From Candidatus Kouleothrix ribensis (lineage in GTDB: Bacteria; Chloroflexota; Chloroflexia; Chloroflexales; Roseiflexaceae): a stretch of DNA of 64,000 nucleotides. The translations under genes and the position numbers were made by a program. Shown piece by piece: positions 24,515-31,730 of this stretch (position 1 is its first letter; every line of letters starts with the position of its first letter). The stretch covers positions 2,294,001 to 2,358,000 of the forward strand of contig JADKGW010000001.1 of NCBI GenBank assembly GCA_016722075.1, given 5' to 3'. The notes under the pieces were generated by a model. That model was not told where the DNA came from. It was given only the letters and a program-made list of their open reading frames with translations, and made no database searches.

Positions 24515-25240
24515 CTACACTGCCGCAGCGCCAGGCATACCTGGGCGGGCCAGCGGCTCCCAGCCAAGCAGGCGCCGGGCCTTTTCCATGTGCATATGAT
24601 GCTGGGCGTAGTCGCCGGTGATCGTGAAGGCCTGGAAGCCGTCGCGGTATTCGAGCGCGGCCAGCATGGCGCGGGCGACATCCTCGGCGCTGGTGGCGAA
24701 GGTCGGCGTGTGATCGCGCGCGAACGCCTGCCAGTCGGGTTCGGCCATGGGCAGAAACAGCCGCAGTGCGTTGATGCTCATGCCCCAGGCGCGCACCGCA
24801 TTGCGGCCGACCTCTTCGCCCAGCCGCTTGGTCAGCCCATACAGGTCGCTGGCGTCGGGCGGCAGGTCTTCGGCCTGGTGCGGGCGATCTTCGAGGTTGT
24901 GCTGGTACACCGACATGCTGCTGGCGTATACGGCATGGCCGATACCAACGCGCTGGGCCGCGTCGAGCGCCAAATACAGGCCTTTGACATTTACATCGAA
25001 GTTGCTGGTGATACCCAGGTTGGTCGCGTAGTTCTTATCGCCCATCGCCATATACAGCAGCGCATCGCAGCCGGCGGCGGCCCGCACCAGCGCGTCGAGG
25101 TCGCCGACATCGCCCTGCAGATACTCCCAATCAGCCGTCGGCGGCTGCCGGTCGAACACGCGCAGTGTGTGGCGCGCCGCCACGAACGGCAGCACGATCG
25201 CGCCGACATAGCCTGCGCCGCCAATCACGAGAAGTTTCAT
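24515..25240 (-). CDS. NAD-dependent epimerase/dehydratase family protein
   Basis: 241-residue short-chain (extended-type, but short) dehydrogenase. The NAD-binding motif GGAGYVG is at 7-13, and the catalytic pair Tyr133-x3-Lys137 (YGLTK) follows Ser107/Ser108 ('YASSMSVY'). Family members act on nucleotide sugars or related carbonyls. The protein is about 70 residues shorter than typical UDP-sugar epimerases, with a reduced C-terminal substrate domain ('ALEYRDGFQAFTITGD'), which argues against a standard UDP-glucose epimerase. Neighbours are a DinB-like protein and an enolase-superfamily enzyme on the same strand, so a small catabolic group for a sugar acid is plausible. Confidence 0.82.
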   Translation of the reverse strand: MKLLVIGGAGYVGAIVLPFVAARHTLRVFDRQPPTADWEYLQGDVGDLDALVRAAAGCDALLYMAMGDKNYATNLGITSNFDVNVKGLYLALDAAQRVGIGHAVYASSMSVYQHNLEDRPHQAEDLPPDASDLYGLTKRLGEEVGRNAVRAWGMSINALRLFLPMAEPDWQAFARDHTPTFATSAEDVARAMLAALEYRDGFQAFTITGDYAQHHMHMEKARRLLGWEPLARPGMPGAAAV

Positions 25241-25333
25241 CGTCTACTCTTTCAACAAACAGCAAAGCACACACACGACATGCAGATGATCCGTCCCCCA
25301 TGCTCCGTGTACCTGGTGGCACACACACTCAGC

Positions 25334-26602
25334 TCAGCGCTGGTCGCGCACCGGCGCCAGCGTGGCACGCGCAAACAGCTCGGCCCAGGCTGGCGAGCCA
25401 TCATCGGGATGCACCTCCATCGTCACACCACGCTCTTGCACCGGCTGGTTGCCGGCCCAGAAGTCGTCCCAGCATTGCGGGCGCATCTGGGTGTAGTGCA
25501 TCACCCGGCCGCCCGGCCACACCACCGACATCAGCAGGCGCGGCGCGGGGTGCGCATAGGGCGGCTGCATGCGGTAGCGCTCGAGCGCGGCCTGGTCGAT
25601 GTCGACCCCTAAACCAGGCGCCTCGGGCACGCGCACACAGCCGCCCTGGATCGTCAGCGGCGTGGCCAGCAGATCGTCGGCGTAGTTGTTCAGGCAGTTG
25701 ACGCTCGGCCACTGCGCAAACGGCAGCGCCGCGCCCAGGTGCGCCGAGAGCGCGGTGGTTAGCCCGGTGCCGACGAGCTGGAGCCAGAATGGCTTCTCGA
25801 AGGCGGCGGCCAGCGCACCCTGGCGCAGCACGCCGGCCACGCCGCCGCTCACCACGAAGCCATCGCACACCGCGTCGCGGATCACTGTGGGGAAGGGCGG
25901 CTCGCCAAAGTGCAGCGCCAGCGGCCGGGTGGTTTTGCGGCGCAGCAGGCGCTGGCCCTCCACGTCGCGCTGCATGATCGGCGACTCGTAAATTGCGATG
26001 CGCGGCTGCAGATCGAGCGCGGCCAGCACCGGCGCGGCGTTGCCGGCGTTCAGCAGCATGTTGTTCCAATCGAGGTCGAGCCGGAAGTACTCGGGCGTCA
26101 CCGCGCTGATCTGCGCGACCTGCTCGTAGATATCCCACCAGGGCCGGGCCTTGATCTTGTACGAAGTGTAGCCCTGCGCCAGCGCCGCCTGGGCCTCGGC
26201 CGCGTTAGCCTCGGGCGGCATGTCGATGTTCCACCACGAGATCGGGCACCAGTCGCGCGCCTTGGGCAGGTTGAACAGCCGGTAGACCGGCACGCCCAGC
26301 GCTTTACCCACCAGGTCGTACAATGCCATCTGCAAACCCGCGCCGAGTGAGTCGTCGCCCAGGAAATCGGCCGGGTTGCCGCCGCGCACGCGCTCGATCG
26401 CTGCGTCGGGCACACGGCCCCAGGTATAGTGCAGGATCGTCTCGCCGTAGCCAACCAGGTCGGGCACATCGGTAGTGACGCGGATCACCTCCGCGATGCG
26501 CCACTGCCAGACCTCGCGGGCGTTCCACTGCTGGCAGCGCGGGGTGAACGGCACATCCACGACGATCCGCTCGACATCGCGGATGCGTAGCTTGGCAGGC
26601 AT
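25334..26602 (-). CDS. Enolase-superfamily (mandelate racemase/muconate lactonizing type) protein
   Basis: 422 residues from an ATG with GGAGCACGT upstream. The N-terminal capping domain ('IRDVERIVVDVPFTP') and barrel are recognisable: 'GYTSYKIKARPWWDIYEQV' supplies the KxK general base, 'FRLDLDWNN' the first metal ligand (Asp), 'IAIYESPIMQ' the second (Glu), and 'LALHFGEPPFP' lies where the third is expected. Enzymes of this group abstract a proton alpha to a carboxylate in racemases, sugar-acid dehydratases and cycloisomerases. The precise substrate cannot be read; 'VSGGVAGVLRQGALAAAFEKPF' is a typical late barrel strand. Adjacent epimerase suggests sugar-acid metabolism. Confidence 0.82.
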   Translation of the reverse strand: MPAKLRIRDVERIVVDVPFTPRCQQWNAREVWQWRIAEVIRVTTDVPDLVGYGETILHYTWGRVPDAAIERVRGGNPADFLGDDSLGAGLQMALYDLVGKALGVPVYRLFNLPKARDWCPISWWNIDMPPEANAAEAQAALAQGYTSYKIKARPWWDIYEQVAQISAVTPEYFRLDLDWNNMLLNAGNAAPVLAALDLQPRIAIYESPIMQRDVEGQRLLRRKTTRPLALHFGEPPFPTVIRDAVCDGFVVSGGVAGVLRQGALAAAFEKPFWLQLVGTGLTTALSAHLGAALPFAQWPSVNCLNNYADDLLATPLTIQGGCVRVPEAPGLGVDIDQAALERYRMQPPYAHPAPRLLMSVVWPGGRVMHYTQMRPQCWDDFWAGNQPVQERGVTMEVHPDDGSPAWAELFARATLAPVRDQR

Positions 26603-26712
26603 ACGTGCTCCATTTCCATCTCAGGTGCCGCTGCACCAGCGCAGCGGCGCGCGGCCGAGATCATTGCGCTGCCATCTTACTACAATTTTGGGTTCTGGGG
26701 CGCGGGTGCTGC

Positions 26713-26803
26713 GCCCCCGTGCCCCCGCCAGGCCTTTTTCGGGGCGCTTCGCCCCCGTGCCCCCGCCGGGCCTTTTTCGGGGCGCTTCGCCCCCGTGCCC
26801 CCG
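26713..26803. repeat. 38-bp GC-rich tandem repeat, 2.4 copies
   Basis: Units start at 26713, 26751 and 26789 (the last partial). Each contains the hairpin GGGGCG-CTT-CGCCCC and a run of five T. Related GC hairpins occur at 27200-27334 and 40347-40371. Confidence 0.85.
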
Positions 26804-26805
26804 AT

Positions 26806-26830
26806 TAGGGGAACCGAGCCGGTTCCCCTA
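26806..26830. repeat. Perfect 11-bp hairpin
   Basis: TAGGGGAACCG (26806-26816) and its exact complement (26820-26830) around AGC, immediately after the 38-bp repeats. No T-run on either side. Confidence 0.7.
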
Positions 26831-26930
26831 AAACCCCTCCGGCAAGTGAGGCCATCCCAGCCCACTGCGCATCGACTCATGCCATGGCCGAGTGACTCAG
26901 GTAATGCGCACCGAAGCACGCATGCGTGTG

Positions 26931-27158
26931 CCCACGATCATTCGGGCTGCCCCAGGGCGTGCGCGCCAATGGAACGTAGCCGACCAGATGATCGCCCACG
27001 ATCATTCGGGCTGCCCCAGGGCATGCGCACTAATGGAACGTAGCCGGCCAGATGATCGCCCACGATCATTCGGGCTGCCCCAGGGCATGCGCGCGAATGG
27101 AACGTAGCCGACCAGATGATCGCCCACGATCATTCGGGCTGCCCCAAGGCATGCGCGC
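26931..27158. repeat. 64-bp tandem repeat, 3.6 copies
   Basis: Units begin at 26931, 26995, 27059 and 27123 (last one truncated after 36 bases), an exact 64-base period with a few substitutions. Junctions between units form the dyad TGATCG-CCCA-CGATCA. A diverged single copy of the core (gatcattcggg...gggcatgcgcgc) is at 61561-61598, showing the unit also occurs dispersed. Confidence 0.9.
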
Positions 27159-27258
27159 AGAACGGTGCGCATACGACAGCTTCAAATAGGGGGTCCGGGG
27201 TGAAACCCCGGCGGCGGGGTGCAGGGGCCGGCGGCGGCCCCTGCCGCGGGGTTCGGGG

Positions 27259-27334
27259 GCGCGTAGCCCCCGGAGCCGCGTGGGGCGGGGCGCGTAGCCC
27301 CCGGAGCCGCGTGGGGCGGGGCGCGTAGCCCCCG
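27259..27334. repeat. 31-bp GC-rich tandem repeat, 2.5 copies
   Basis: Units start at 27259, 27290 and 27321 (partial) and contain GGGGGC-GCGTA-GCCCCC-type hairpins. It ends about 30 bp before the greA promoter. Confidence 0.8.
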
Positions 27335-27366
27335 CAGAGAAGCCGCAGCACAAAGCCATGTTTCTC

Positions 27367-27395
27367 TTTACAAAATCTCCACAGTACCGTATAAT
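27367..27395 (+). promoter_or_regulatory. greA promoter
   Basis: TTTACA at 27367-27372, a 17-base spacer and a perfect TATAAT at 27390-27395. Expected start near 27402, giving a 183-nt leader that contains an intrinsic terminator before greA. Confidence 0.85.
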
Positions 27396-27466
27396 GCAAC
27401 ATCGTCAACGGTATCGGTTCGACGATTGTTCTGCATTGTTCTAGGCTTTCAGGAAGCGTTTGGTTA

Positions 27467-27497
27467 GGACTGAGAGCGCGACTCTCAGTTCTTTTTT
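27467..27497 (+). terminator. Intrinsic terminator inside the greA leader
   Basis: GGACTGAGAG (27467-27476) pairs with CTCTCAGTTC (27482-27491, one G-U) around CGCGA and is followed directly by six T (27492-27497). It lies 72 bases after the likely start of transcription near the TATAAT at 27390 and 88 bases before the greA ATG, so RNA polymerase must read through it to make GreA. A small upstream hairpin with one bulge is possible at 27402-27425. The terminated product would be a leader RNA of about 95 nt. Confidence 0.8.
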
Positions 27498-27584
27498 GGC
27501 TATAGCGCGCAGGATTCGACCGCACCATGGTAGTGCCAGCAGGTGTCCTGCCGATGTATGCCCAATTGCAAAAAGGCTACGAGT

Positions 27585-28058
27585 ATGAGCGAAAAACCTG
27601 CCTACCTCACCCGTGATGGGCGCGCCAAGCTAGAGGCCGAGCTCGAAGAACTACAGACGGTCGGGCGCCGCCAGGTGGCCGAGCGTATTGGTGCGGCCAA
27701 AGAGCTTGGCGACATTTCTGAGAGCGGCGAGTATGAAGATGCGAAAAATCAGCAGGCGCACCTCGAGGGGCGCATCCGCGAGATCAAGAGCATTCTGTCG
27801 CGCGCCCAGCTCATCGACGAAGAGAATGGCCAGGGTAACGAGGTGCGGGTCGGCTCGAAGGTGACGGTGCGGATCGATGGAGAGGACGAGGACGAGACCT
27901 GGACGATCGTCGGCAGCGCCGAGGCCAAGCCGCGCGAAGGCAAGATCTCGAATGAGTCGCCGCTGGGCGCGGCCATCCTCGGCAAGCGCCGCAACCAGAA
28001 GGTCACCGTCAACACACCCTCGGGCACCATGAAGCTCACCGTTCTGAAAATTCAGTAG
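27585..28058 (+). CDS. greA: Transcription elongation factor GreA
   Basis: 157 residues from the ATG at 27585 (AAAAGG eight bases upstream); this is the standard GreA length, so an in-frame start at 27543 is rejected. The N-terminal coiled coil carries the acidic tip 'GDISESGEYEDAKNQQA' that enters the polymerase secondary channel and triggers cleavage of backtracked RNA; the C-terminal FKBP-like domain includes 'GSKVTVRI', 'ISNESPLGAAILGKRRNQKV'. It works on the RpoB/RpoC enzyme encoded 12 kb upstream. Expression is probably attenuated by the leader terminator. lysS follows after 70 bp and is likely co-transcribed. Confidence 0.97.
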   Translation: MSEKPAYLTRDGRAKLEAELEELQTVGRRQVAERIGAAKELGDISESGEYEDAKNQQAHLEGRIREIKSILSRAQLIDEENGQGNEVRVGSKVTVRIDGEDEDETWTIVGSAEAKPREGKISNESPLGAAILGKRRNQKVTVNTPSGTMKLTVLKIQ

Positions 28059-28128
28059 CCGCCGACGTGATGCGCGATCCCTGATACCGTGAGCGCTGCG
28101 CATCACACATCTCGGATCGCGTAGGTCT

Positions 28129-29598
28129 ATGGAACTGAACGAACTACAACACCAGCGCCTCGCCAAACTCGAGCGCCTGCGCGCGGCTGGGATCGACCCA
28201 TTTCCGCCGCGCTCGCGCCGCACCCATACGATCGCCACCGTTCTGGAAACCCTCGACAGCCGGATCGCACAGGCCGAGCACGTGACGCTGGCCGGCCGGA
28301 TCATGGGCGCGCGCCGGATCATGGGCAAGCTGGCCTTCGCGCATATCGCCGATGAGACCGGCCAGATCCAGCTGTGGATCAGCCGGGCCGACCTGGGCGA
28401 CGAGTGGTTCGCGCGCTTTCGCGACGACCTCGATACGTTCGATATTATCGAGGTTTCGGGCACGCTGCGCCGCACCAAAACCGGCGAGCCGTCGATCTTC
28501 GTCGCGCAGATGCGCGTGCTGGCCAAGGCGCTCAACCCGCCGCCCGAGAAGTGGCACGGCCTCACCGATGTCGAGGCGCGCCTGCGCGAGCGCTACCTCG
28601 ACCTGATCGTCAACGCCGAGGTGCGCGCGATCTTCCGCACCCGCGCCAAGATCATCACGACCATGCGTCGCTTCCTCGACGACCGCGGCTTCCTCGAAGT
28701 CGAGACGCCGGTGCTGCAGCCGGTGTACGGCGGCGCCTCGGCCCGGCCGTTCGTGACGCACCACAACCAGCTGCACCAGCGCCTGTACCTGCGGATCGCC
28801 GACGAGCTATACCTCAAGCGGCTGATCGTCGGCCAGCTCGGGCGCGTCTATGAGATTTCGAAAGACTTTCGCAACGAGGGCGTCGATCGCACCCATAACA
28901 CCGAGTTCACCATGATGGAGTGCTATCAGGCCTTCGCCGACTACAACGAGATCATGCAGCTGGTCGAAGACATGTTCCGCACGATCGTGGCCGAGGTGAC
29001 CGGCGGCACGATCGTGACCTACCAGGAGCATACGATCGACTTCGGCCCGCGCTGGGCGCGCGTGTCGATCCCCGAGGCGATCGTCGAGAGAACCGGCATC
29101 GATATTATGCAGCTGACCGAGCTGGGGCCGTTGCAGCAGGCCATCCGCGCCGCCGGGCTGAAGGTCGATTCGAAGCCGAGCTGGGCCAAGCAGGTCGATG
29201 AGCTGTTCAGCGAATATGTGCAGCCATTGCTGATCCAGCCGACATTCATTATCGACCACCCGGTGCCGCTCTCGCCGCTGGCCAAGCAGCGGCCCGACCA
29301 GCCGCTGCTGACCGAGCGCTTCGAGCCGATCGTCGCCGGGATGGAGCTGGGCAACGCCTTCAGCGAGCTGAACGACCCACTCGACCAGGAGCAGCGCTTC
29401 CTCGAGCAGGGCCGCGCCTATGCTGCCGGCGACGACGAGGCCCAGCAGATGGACACCGATTACCTGAACGCGCTCATGTACGGCATGCCGCCCACCGGCG
29501 GGCTGGGCATTGGCGTCGACCGCGTGGTGATGCTGCTGACCAACCAGGCGACTATTCGCGAGGTGATGCTGTTCCCGCATTTGCGGCAGAGCGAGTGA
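28129..29598 (+). CDS. lysS: Lysyl-tRNA synthetase, class II
   Basis: 489 residues, standard length. The N-terminal OB-fold anticodon-binding domain ('VTLAGRIMGARRIMGKLAFAHIAD') precedes the class II core with motif 1 ('RRFLDDRGFLEVETPVLQPV'), motif 2 ('SKDFRNEGVDRTHNTEFTMM', Arg248) and motif 3 ('GLGIGVDRVVMLL', near 460-473). It charges tRNA-Lys in the cytosol. Only AGG is seen before the ATG. The greA-lysS neighbourhood is common in bacteria. Confidence 0.97.
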   Translation: MELNELQHQRLAKLERLRAAGIDPFPPRSRRTHTIATVLETLDSRIAQAEHVTLAGRIMGARRIMGKLAFAHIADETGQIQLWISRADLGDEWFARFRDDLDTFDIIEVSGTLRRTKTGEPSIFVAQMRVLAKALNPPPEKWHGLTDVEARLRERYLDLIVNAEVRAIFRTRAKIITTMRRFLDDRGFLEVETPVLQPVYGGASARPFVTHHNQLHQRLYLRIADELYLKRLIVGQLGRVYEISKDFRNEGVDRTHNTEFTMMECYQAFADYNEIMQLVEDMFRTIVAEVTGGTIVTYQEHTIDFGPRWARVSIPEAIVERTGIDIMQLTELGPLQQAIRAAGLKVDSKPSWAKQVDELFSEYVQPLLIQPTFIIDHPVPLSPLAKQRPDQPLLTERFEPIVAGMELGNAFSELNDPLDQEQRFLEQGRAYAAGDDEAQQMDTDYLNALMYGMPPTGGLGIGVDRVVMLLTNQATIREVMLFPHLRQSE

Positions 29599-29661
29599 GG
29601 CGCTGTGGCAGATTCGGGGTGCGCCCGGCATACCGCAGCACGTGTACTCATGGAGGGAGCC

Positions 29662-29877
29662 ATGCCCCGTTCGTTCACGATCGAGCGCGAGAACCTGCCC
29701 GAGGTAGTGCAGGGCTGGTTGCGCGCGGCCAACCTCGGCGACGAAGAGCTGGTCGAGCTGATCTTCACCGACCGCGAGGTGCTCATGCGCCGCCCGACCA
29801 GCCCGCAGCTGCGCGAGTGGGCACGCGGTATCAGCGACAAATACGACCAGGCCTTTCGCGACCTGACCGGTATCTGA
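29662..29877 (+). CDS. Small protein of unknown function next to a Doc-like gene
   Basis: 71 residues (starting MPRSFTIERENLPEV) from an ATG with an excellent GGAGGGAGC site; an in-frame start at 29605 lacks one. Sequence is charged and helical, with a 'TDREVLMRRPTSPQLREWARGI' centre. No family is recognised with certainty. Its position 75 bp before a Doc-like gene suggests it may be the remains or partner of a toxin-antitoxin pair, but it does not show an obvious Phd DNA-binding signature. Confidence 0.6.
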   Translation: MPRSFTIERENLPEVVQGWLRAANLGDEELVELIFTDREVLMRRPTSPQLREWARGISDKYDQAFRDLTGI

Positions 29878-29883
29878 TGCTGA

Positions 29884-29941
29884 GTTTTGAGTTATGTGTG
29901 CTGAGTTAAGACATGCAAACTCACGACGCACAACCCAAAAC
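29884..29941. repeat. Imperfect 24-bp inverted repeat between small gene and Doc-like gene
   Basis: Arms 29884-29907 and 29918-29941 match at 18 of 24 positions around a 10-base loop. The sequence (gttttgagttatgtgtgctgagtt) is AT-rich against the background and has the look of an interspersed 'gagttttgagtt' repeat. Confidence 0.6.
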
Positions 29942-29952
29942 GTACAATAGCT

Positions 29953-30342
29953 ATGAACTACCTGAGCAAAGACGACCTGCTTGATCTGCACGCGTACGTG
30001 ATGACACGCTACGGCGGGCGGCTTGGCATCGCCAGCCAGGATCGGCTGATCAGCGCGATCGAGGCGCCGCGCCAGGCCATGTTTGGCGCCGAGCTCTACC
30101 CCGATCTGCCCAGCAAAGCGGCCGCGCTGGCATTTTTGCTGCTCAAGAGCCGGCCATTTCTTGGCGCCAACGAAGCCACCGCGCTGATGGCACTGCTGCG
30201 CTTTCTGGCGATCAACCACACTGGCCTGGGCGAAGCCGGCAGTGCCGAGCTGATCCAGCAGCTGCGCGCGATCAATCACGCGCGGCTCGATCGCGCCGGG
30301 TTCGAGCGCTGGCTGCGCGAGCAGCTGGCCACCTATGCCTAG
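29953..30342 (+). CDS. Doc-like (Fic superfamily) protein with degenerate active site
   Basis: 129 residues, similar in length to phage P1 Doc. The start 'YLSKDDLLDLHAYVMTRYGGRLGI' and the helical order match Doc, whose Fic fold phosphorylates elongation factor Tu. The motif HxFxxANKRTAL reads 67-RPFLGANEATAL-78: catalytic His is Arg67, the Asp is Gly71, Lys is Glu74 and Arg is Ala75, so kinase/AMPylation activity is not expected. Flanking helices are intact and there is no frameshift, so the protein may be kept for another role or be an early-decaying toxin. No ribosome binding site is evident before the ATG. Confidence 0.75.
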   Translation: MNYLSKDDLLDLHAYVMTRYGGRLGIASQDRLISAIEAPRQAMFGAELYPDLPSKAAALAFLLLKSRPFLGANEATALMALLRFLAINHTGLGEAGSAELIQQLRAINHARLDRAGFERWLREQLATYA

Positions 30343-30397
30343 TAGCATGCACATACTACCCCAGCGCCCCACGCTTTGAACGGAGTAAGTGACAACC

Positions 30398-31711
30398 ATG
30401 GAACACCAGGCGATTGATCTTCTGATCGAGGACTCTGAGCAGCCGCGCTGCCACGCTACCACCAAGAGCGGGCAGCCCTGCCGCAATCACCCGCTCGACG
30501 GCCAACAGTTCTGCCGGGTTCACGCTGCGCCGCCGCCCCAGGCCGCCAACGACACGGCTATAGCTGGCGAACAAGCGGTTGAGATCCTGCCTGCCGGGGT
30601 TGCCGAGGAGATCGGTGGTGCCGCGCCGGCCAGCGAGTATGCACACGACGACGCACTCGCGACCGCCGCCGCCGAGGTACACGAGCTCGAGGTCGAGATC
30701 CGCAACCACGCCGAGGGTGATGGCCACGACCAGACGCGCGACATGGCTGCCAGTGTGCTGCGGCTGATCCGTGAGAACCTCGTGCGCATGCGCCCCGAGG
30801 CGCTCCAGCGCGTGGTCACGCTGATCCGCCAGAATGTCAGCAGCGATTACCTCGACCCCGACTTCTGGCGCGGCATTAGCATGGTGCTGCGCTACCAGGT
30901 CGACGAGGTGGTGGCTATGATCCAGCGCCGCAGGCGCGGCGAGTATAGCACCGACGATTTCGGCATGGACACCGAGCTGGTCGACCTGGTGCGGCCGTTC
31001 GGCACCTTTATGTATCGCACCTACTGGCGCGTCACCAGCAGCGGGCTCGAGCATGTGCCAGCCGAAGGCCCGGCGCTGCTGGTGGCCAACCATGGCGGCG
31101 TGCTGCCGTGGGATAGCATGATGATCGCCACGGCCGTGCTGGAAGAGCACGCCAGCCCGCGCGTGGTGCGCAGCCTGTACCCACCGGTCTTCGGTGCCCT
31201 GCCCGGCGTCACCACTGCCCTCAAGACCTTTGGCCAGGTGGCCGATACGCGTGAGGGCGCCGAGCGCCTGCTGGCCGACGGGCAGCTGGTGTGCGTGTTC
31301 CCCGAGGGCGTGAGCGCGCTCGGCAAGCTGTTCAAAAACCGCTACAAGCTCCAGCGCTTCCGGCGCAACGCCTCGGTCGAGCTGGCCATCCGGGCCGGCG
31401 CACCCATCGTGCCGGTGGCGGTGGTCGGGTCGGAAGAAACCTACCCGATGCTGGGCGACGCCAACCCGCTGGCGCAGATGCTGCGGCTGCCATTCTTCCC
31501 ACTCACGCCGCTGTTCCCATGGCTTGGGCCGATCGGCCTGCTGCCGCTGCCCACCAAGTGGTCGATCACCTTCGGCGAGCCGATCGCGACCGACAGCTAT
31601 GCCGCCAGCGCCAACGACCCCCAGGTGCTGAGCCAGCTCGCAAACCAGGTTCGCGATCAGCTTAGCGCCATGCTCGCCGACAAGCTCTCCAGCCGGAAAT
31701 CGGTGTTTTAA
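30398..31711 (+). CDS. PlsC-like acyltransferase with N-terminal Cys/His motif
   Basis: About 437 residues (ATG at 30398; a GTG at 30389 is the alternative). The C-terminal 230 residues are a lysophospholipid acyltransferase domain: 'EGPALLVANHGGVLPWDS' supplies the catalytic NHxxxxD-type motif and 'VFPEGVSALGKLF' the FPEG motif, and a possible amphipathic/membrane segment is 'FFPLTPLFPWLGPIGLLPL'. Residues about 15-45 hold a C-x9-C-x10-C-x2-H-type cluster ('RCHATTKSGQPC...FCRVH') like DUF5763 zinc motifs, then a long acidic linker. The next gene (20 bp downstream) is a wax-ester synthase, so acyl-CoA-dependent neutral-lipid formation is the likely pathway. Confidence 0.85.
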   Translation: MEHQAIDLLIEDSEQPRCHATTKSGQPCRNHPLDGQQFCRVHAAPPPQAANDTAIAGEQAVEILPAGVAEEIGGAAPASEYAHDDALATAAAEVHELEVEIRNHAEGDGHDQTRDMAASVLRLIRENLVRMRPEALQRVVTLIRQNVSSDYLDPDFWRGISMVLRYQVDEVVAMIQRRRRGEYSTDDFGMDTELVDLVRPFGTFMYRTYWRVTSSGLEHVPAEGPALLVANHGGVLPWDSMMIATAVLEEHASPRVVRSLYPPVFGALPGVTTALKTFGQVADTREGAERLLADGQLVCVFPEGVSALGKLFKNRYKLQRFRRNASVELAIRAGAPIVPVAVVGSEETYPMLGDANPLAQMLRLPFFPLTPLFPWLGPIGLLPLPTKWSITFGEPIATDSYAASANDPQVLSQLANQVRDQLSAMLADKLSSRKSVF

Positions 31712-31730
31712 TAAGCAAAGAGTAACACCT

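Larger units (their letters stand above)
26603..27366. other. Repeat-rich intergenic region upstream of greA
   Basis: About 760 bases without a supported gene. It contains, in order, a 38-bp GC-rich tandem repeat (26713-26803), a perfect 11-bp hairpin (26806-26830, loop AGC), a 64-bp tandem repeat (26931-27158), several GC hairpins (for example CCGGGGT-GAA-ACCCCGG near 27195-27211) and a 31-bp tandem repeat (27259-27334). The greA promoter follows. Reading frames across it have no start signals or codon bias. Confidence 0.7.

Noticed and set aside
26931..27158. CRISPR or iteron origin
   Set aside because: The 64-base units repeat end to end with no spacers; no dnaA or rep gene is nearby and the region is bounded by ordinary genes.
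28059..28128. T-box or lysine riboswitch before lysS
   Set aside because: The 70-base spacer is too short and holds no specifier-loop or terminator/antiterminator structure.
29605..30342. Active toxin-antitoxin module
   Set aside because: The Doc-like protein lacks its catalytic residues, and the small upstream protein shows no recognisable antitoxin DNA-binding domain.
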